Assembly (NCBI GenBank): GCA_037384645.1 | Contig: JARRNT010000003.1 | Span: 15,960-79,959, forward strand | Direction: 5' to 3' | Length of the DNA: 64,000 nt | DNA from: RI-92 sp037384645 | GTDB taxonomy: Bacteria > Pseudomonadota > Gammaproteobacteria > UBA6429 > Thiohalophilaceae | Part shown: positions 61,069-64,000 of the stretch, one piece after another | Layout of the letters: each line of letters begins with the position of its first letter | How positions within the stretch are numbered: the first letter of the stretch is position 1 | Made by a program: the position numbers and the translations under genes | The notes under the pieces: model-generated | What the model was told of the DNA's origin: nothing | What the model saw: the letters and a program-made list of their open reading frames with translations, nothing else | Databases searched by the model: none

Positions 61069-62205
61069 TTGAAACGGGTCATGATCATTGCCGGTGAAGC
61101 TTCCGGCGACCTGCATGCGGCCAAACTGGTTAACGCGGTCAAGGCACATCAACCCGATATCAAGTTTTATGGCATCGGCGGAGAAGACATGCGGGAGGCC
61201 GGTGTCGAGGTCATGGTCGATGCAGCCGAACTGGCCGTGGTTGGCCTGGTGGAGATCTGGGCGCACCGCAAGGTCATCTTTGGCGCACTCGACCTCATGC
61301 GCAAGCAACTGCATGAGAACCCGCCTGACCTGCTCATCCTCGTGGACTACCCCGAATTCAACCTGCGCCTGGCCAAAACCGCCAAGGAAAATGGTGTTAA
61401 GGTCCTGTATTACATCAGCCCTCAGGTCTGGGCATGGCGCCAGCATCGGGTAAAAAATATCCGGCAACGAGTAGACATGATGGCCGTCGTCTTTCCGTTC
61501 GAAGAGAAATTCTATCAGGACCATGGTGTCCCGGTGGAATTTGTCGGTCACCCGCTGGTCGATGAGGTCCGGGCCAGTGCCGACCGCGACACCCTGCGCC
61601 ATGAATTCCGACTGGATTCCGCTAAACCTGTTATCGGTTTGTTTCCGGGCAGCCGGCGCAGCGAAATAAAACGCCTGTTGTCGATTATTCTGCAATCAGC
61701 AGCATGCCTGCAGCAACGTCATCCGGATGCCCAGTTCCTGCTGCCACTTGCACCTGGTTTGAAACAGTCTGAAATCCAGTCCTACCTGGCACAATACCCG
61801 GCGCTCGAGGTACAGGTCATCCAGGACCGTCCCTATGATGTTATGCGAGCCTGTGACCTGATCGTGACCGTGTCCGGTACAGTAACACTGGAGATTGCCC
61901 TGATCGGTACCCCGCTTGTCATCATCAACAAGGTGGCATGGCTGACATACCTGTTAGTACACAGGATGGTCAAAATCAGACATATCGGGCTGTGCAACAT
62001 CGTTGCCGACAAGCGAATTGCACCGGAACTCATCCAGTTTGACGCAACTCCTGAGCAAATATGTCAGGTCATGCATGAGTTGCTTGAGGCCCCTGAACGT
62101 CGCGCCCAAATGAGTCGCGAGTTAGGCGAGATTGAAAACCTTTTAGGCAAAAAAGGCGGTATCGAGAATACAGCGCGACTGGTAACTCAAATGATAACAG
62201 AGTGA
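61069..62205 (+). CDS. lpxB: Lipid-A-disaccharide synthase
   Basis: LpxB joins UDP-diacyl-glucosamine and lipid X into the lipid A disaccharide at the inner membrane. The 378-residue protein has AGEASGD near the N-terminus, YYISPQVWAWRQHR near 118, GLFPGSRRSEI near 190, and SGTVTLEIAL near 268. The start appears to be TTG at 61069 with AGG eight bases upstream; the ATG at 61081 (residue 5) is the alternative. It runs opposite to lpxA, whose stop is 13 bases away, unlike the usual co-directional lpxA-lpxB. Confidence 0.95.
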   Translation: MKRVMIIAGEASGDLHAAKLVNAVKAHQPDIKFYGIGGEDMREAGVEVMVDAAELAVVGLVEIWAHRKVIFGALDLMRKQLHENPPDLLILVDYPEFNLRLAKTAKENGVKVLYYISPQVWAWRQHRVKNIRQRVDMMAVVFPFEEKFYQDHGVPVEFVGHPLVDEVRASADRDTLRHEFRLDSAKPVIGLFPGSRRSEIKRLLSIILQSAACLQQRHPDAQFLLPLAPGLKQSEIQSYLAQYPALEVQVIQDRPYDVMRACDLIVTVSGTVTLEIALIGTPLVIINKVAWLTYLLVHRMVKIRHIGLCNIVADKRIAPELIQFDATPEQICQVMHELLEAPERRAQMSRELGEIENLLGKKGGIENTARLVTQMITE

Positions 62206-62218
62206 ACAGTTCTATATT

Positions 62219-62992
62219 TTACCGCACAATACCGCGTTGTGATTTTTCGAGAAACTCCCGCATCATAGCCACCTCGGGATATGTTTTTGCCAAAGCCTCA
62301 AGCTGTCTGATGGCCTCCTGGGTAGTCAGGCCAGAACGGTAGATCAGCTTGTATGCCTCTCTTAATCCCTGCAAGGTTTCCTTGCTGAACTGGTGTCGCT
62401 TTAAACCTTCTGTATTCAGGCCATGCGGTTGCGCCGGGTTACCATTCACCATCATATAGGGCGGTACATCCTTGCTGATAGCACTCCCCATTCCACAGAA
62501 GGCATGTGCACCGATGGCGCAAAACTGATGCACAAGGGTAAAACCGCCCAGTATGGCATAATCATTGATGCGCACATGCCCGGCGAGGGAAGCCGCATTG
62601 GCAAAGATTGTGTGATCGCCAATATGACAGTCATGCGCGATATGGATATAAGCCATTAGCCAGTTATCACTGCCGATTCGTGTAATACCACCGCCATCGG
62701 CCGTGCCTCGATTGATAGTCACGTTCTCGCGTATGGTGTTGCGATCACCGATCTCAAGCGCGGATTCTTCCCCCTGATATTTCTTGTCCTGCGGAATTTC
62801 ACCAATGGATGAAAACTGGAATATACGGTTGTCACGACCTATGCGGGTAGGTCCGTTTATGACGACGTGTGGTCCGATCCAGGTATCGTCGCCGATTTCC
62901 ACGTTTTTTCCGATAACAGAAAACGGTCCGATAGTAACGTTGTTACCGATACGTGCCGTCGGATCAATAACGGCACGCGCGTCGATACTCAT
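62219..62992 (-). CDS. lpxA: UDP-N-acetylglucosamine acyltransferase LpxA
   Basis: LpxA adds the first 3-hydroxyacyl chain to the UDP-sugar in lipid A synthesis. The 257-residue left-handed beta-helix protein starts at the ATG at 62992, which overlaps the fabZ stop (ATGA). The catalytic base is His120 in IHIAHDC. Met168 in FCGMGSAI corresponds to Gly173 of E. coli and Met169 of P. aeruginosa, the acyl-length ruler, which predicts a C10 chain. Given gnnA-gnnB nearby, the acceptor may be UDP-GlcNAc3N rather than UDP-GlcNAc. Confidence 0.96.
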   Translation of the reverse strand: MSIDARAVIDPTARIGNNVTIGPFSVIGKNVEIGDDTWIGPHVVINGPTRIGRDNRIFQFSSIGEIPQDKKYQGEESALEIGDRNTIRENVTINRGTADGGGITRIGSDNWLMAYIHIAHDCHIGDHTIFANAASLAGHVRINDYAILGGFTLVHQFCAIGAHAFCGMGSAISKDVPPYMMVNGNPAQPHGLNTEGLKRHQFSKETLQGLREAYKLIYRSGLTTQEAIRQLEALAKTYPEVAMMREFLEKSQRGIVR

Positions 62993-63435
62993 TGAATCTC
63001 TCTCTCCGCACACATAATGACGGCTGAGCAAACCATGTCACCGTCGACCGTTGCCTTGCCATTGAATTTCCAGATGCCACGCATCCGTTTCAGGTACTGG
63101 ACTTCCAGGCGCAGCTGATCACCGGGTTCTACCGGACGTTTAAAGCGTGCTTCATCGATGCCCACAAAATAATACAAAGAATTAGAGTCCGGAATTCTAC
63201 CGACTGTTTTAAAAGCAAGAATACCGGTAGCCTGGGCCAGTGCTTCAAGAATCAGCACACCTGGCATTACCGGGCGCTGTGGGAAGTGGCCCGGGAAATA
63301 AGGTTCGTTATGTGTAACATTCTTGATGCCAATCAGGTGTGATTCCGGTTCGTATTCCAGCACCCTGTCGATCAGTAAGAAAGGGTAACGATGCGGCAAA
63401 TGCTGCAAAATTTCATGAATATCAAGCGAGTTCAA
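62989..63435 (-). CDS. fabZ: 3-hydroxyacyl-ACP dehydratase FabZ
   Basis: FabZ dehydrates 3-hydroxyacyl-ACP in fatty acid elongation and competes with LpxA for the same substrate. The 148-residue hotdog protein has catalytic His50 in YFPGHFPQRPVMPGV and Glu64 in LILEALAQ. The start is TTG at 63435, with GAGGA seven bases upstream; E. coli fabZ also starts with TTG. It lies between lpxD (3-base gap) and lpxA (4-base overlap). Confidence 0.96.
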   Translation of the reverse strand: MNSLDIHEILQHLPHRYPFLLIDRVLEYEPESHLIGIKNVTHNEPYFPGHFPQRPVMPGVLILEALAQATGILAFKTVGRIPDSNSLYYFVGIDEARFKRPVEPGDQLRLEVQYLKRMRGIWKFNGKATVDGDMVCSAVIMCAEREIQ

Positions 63436-63438
63436 TCG

Positions 63439-64000
63439 TCATTCCTCAAGTGTTTTCAGTTTTTTCTCGATTTGGCGCAAGCGTTTGGCCATATCGTCCA
63501 GCGTCTTTAATCTCGCATGCAGTCTATGCCAGATTGCCGTCGTTTCAGCCGAGATACCCGACGAATAGCTTCCGGTTTCGGGTATCGATTTCGTCACCAT
63601 CGTCATCCCGGTTATGGTCACATTATCCGCTATTGTCAGATGCCCGGCTATTCCCACTGCCCCGGCAATCATACAATGCCTGCCTATATTTGTGCTTCCT
63701 GCAATTGCCGTTGTTGCTGCAATGACAGTGTGCGCACCGATGCGCACATTATGTGCAACCTGTATCTGGTTATCCAGCTTTACGCCATCTTCAATAACCG
63801 TGTCCTCGATTGCGCCGCGATCGACGGTGGTACCAGCCCCGATTTACACGTCATTACCCAGACGGACACCGCCGACCTGAGGAATTTTTATCCAGATACC
63901 ATCATCGTAGGCCTGGCCAAAACCATCAGCACCGATCACAGCACCGGGATGAATAATAACCCTTTCACCCAGCGTTACATTGTCGCAAAGTGTGACATTA
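63439..64000 (-). CDS. lpxD: LpxD, 5' end outside the window and interrupted by an in-frame stop
   Basis: LpxD N-acylates the UDP-3-O-acylglucosamine in lipid A synthesis. The C-terminal half is visible: hexapeptide repeats, VIGADGFGQAYDDG, IWIKIPQVGGV, then TTVDRGAIEDTVIEDGV, the catalytic IQVAHNVRIG and a coiled C-terminus. At 63844-63846 (minus strand) a TAA stands where the family has Glu in a GDRVEIGA-type segment; GAA to TAA is one base change. Both sides read on in the same frame. Because LpxD is normally required, a sequencing error or draft-assembly base is more likely than a true pseudogene, but the sequence as given would truncate the protein before its catalytic His. Confidence 0.88.

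Overview
The window is a 64 kb chromosomal segment of a gammaproteobacterium outside the Enterobacterales. Nearly all of it is housekeeping sequence. The gene orders are those seen in Pseudomonas and Xanthomonas relatives: rpoE-rseA-rseB-rseC-degQ followed by lepA-lepB-rnc-era-recO-pdxJ, and the long series surE-pcm-nlpD-rpoS beside truD-ispF-ispD-ftsB-eno-kdsA-pyrG-tilS-accA-dnaE-rnhB-lpx. No family or genus can be named from the sequence alone. A run of 27 Ns (42691-42717) shows that this is a draft assembly. I saw no tRNA, rRNA, CRISPR array, insertion sequence, integrase or phage gene.

Layout. 1-4492: the 3' part of mfd, convergent def, then csiV. 4523-12061: a leftward run of cysM, a 3'-5' exonuclease, rlmD, a CYTH protein, an L,D-transpeptidase, nagZ, an MscS channel, a hypoxanthine phosphoribosyltransferase and methylthioinosine phosphorylase. 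12138-12485: a lone rightward Hpt protein. 12491-22978: the leftward envelope-stress and ribosome block from rpoE to pdxJ, with a sigma-E-type promoter upstream of rpoE and an intrinsic terminator between the glutaredoxin gene and lepA. 23231-24865: nadB. 24826-28749: sdhC-sdhD-sdhA-sdhB-sdhE-ygfX. 28827-29858: ygfZ. 29919-30140: an imperfect tandem repeat with nested hairpins that includes the 3' end of lysS. 30121-32739: prfB (with its programmed frameshift) and lysS. 32950-33417: a YbaK-type deacylase. 33460-39980: alaC-hom-thrC-rpfE-recJ. 40101-40535: an Mth938/Xcc1710-like gene. 40537-44335: surE-pcm-yqaA-nlpD-rpoS. 44438-44983: smrA. 45061-57509: dnaE through truD. 57639-58921: rnhB and an HNH endonuclease. 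59017-62205: gnnA-gnnB-lpxB, rightward. 62219-64000: lpxD-fabZ-lpxA, leftward.

Functional themes. Envelope homeostasis is covered by the sigma-E regulon core, LepB, NlpD, NagZ, an L,D-transpeptidase and CsiV. Succinate dehydrogenase sits with its flavinylation factor SdhE. Threonine synthesis is encoded by hom and thrC. Lipid A synthesis is the most distinctive part. An oxidoreductase and a DegT-family aminotransferase resembling GnnA and GnnB lie between rnhB and lpxB. This suggests that lipid A is built on 2,3-diamino-2,3-dideoxyglucose and so carries amide-linked acyl chains. LpxA has Met at the acyl-length position, as in Pseudomonas aeruginosa, which predicts a C10 chain. The lpxD fragment at the right edge has an in-frame stop where a glutamate codon is expected.

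Non-ATG starts are common. TTG is the best start for lepA, alaC, truD, lpxB and fabZ, and GTG for nagZ, the CYTH gene, lepB, the glutaredoxin gene and hom. No gap between genes exceeds 300 bp; the longest are ygfZ-lysS (repeats) and rpoE-nadB (regulatory).
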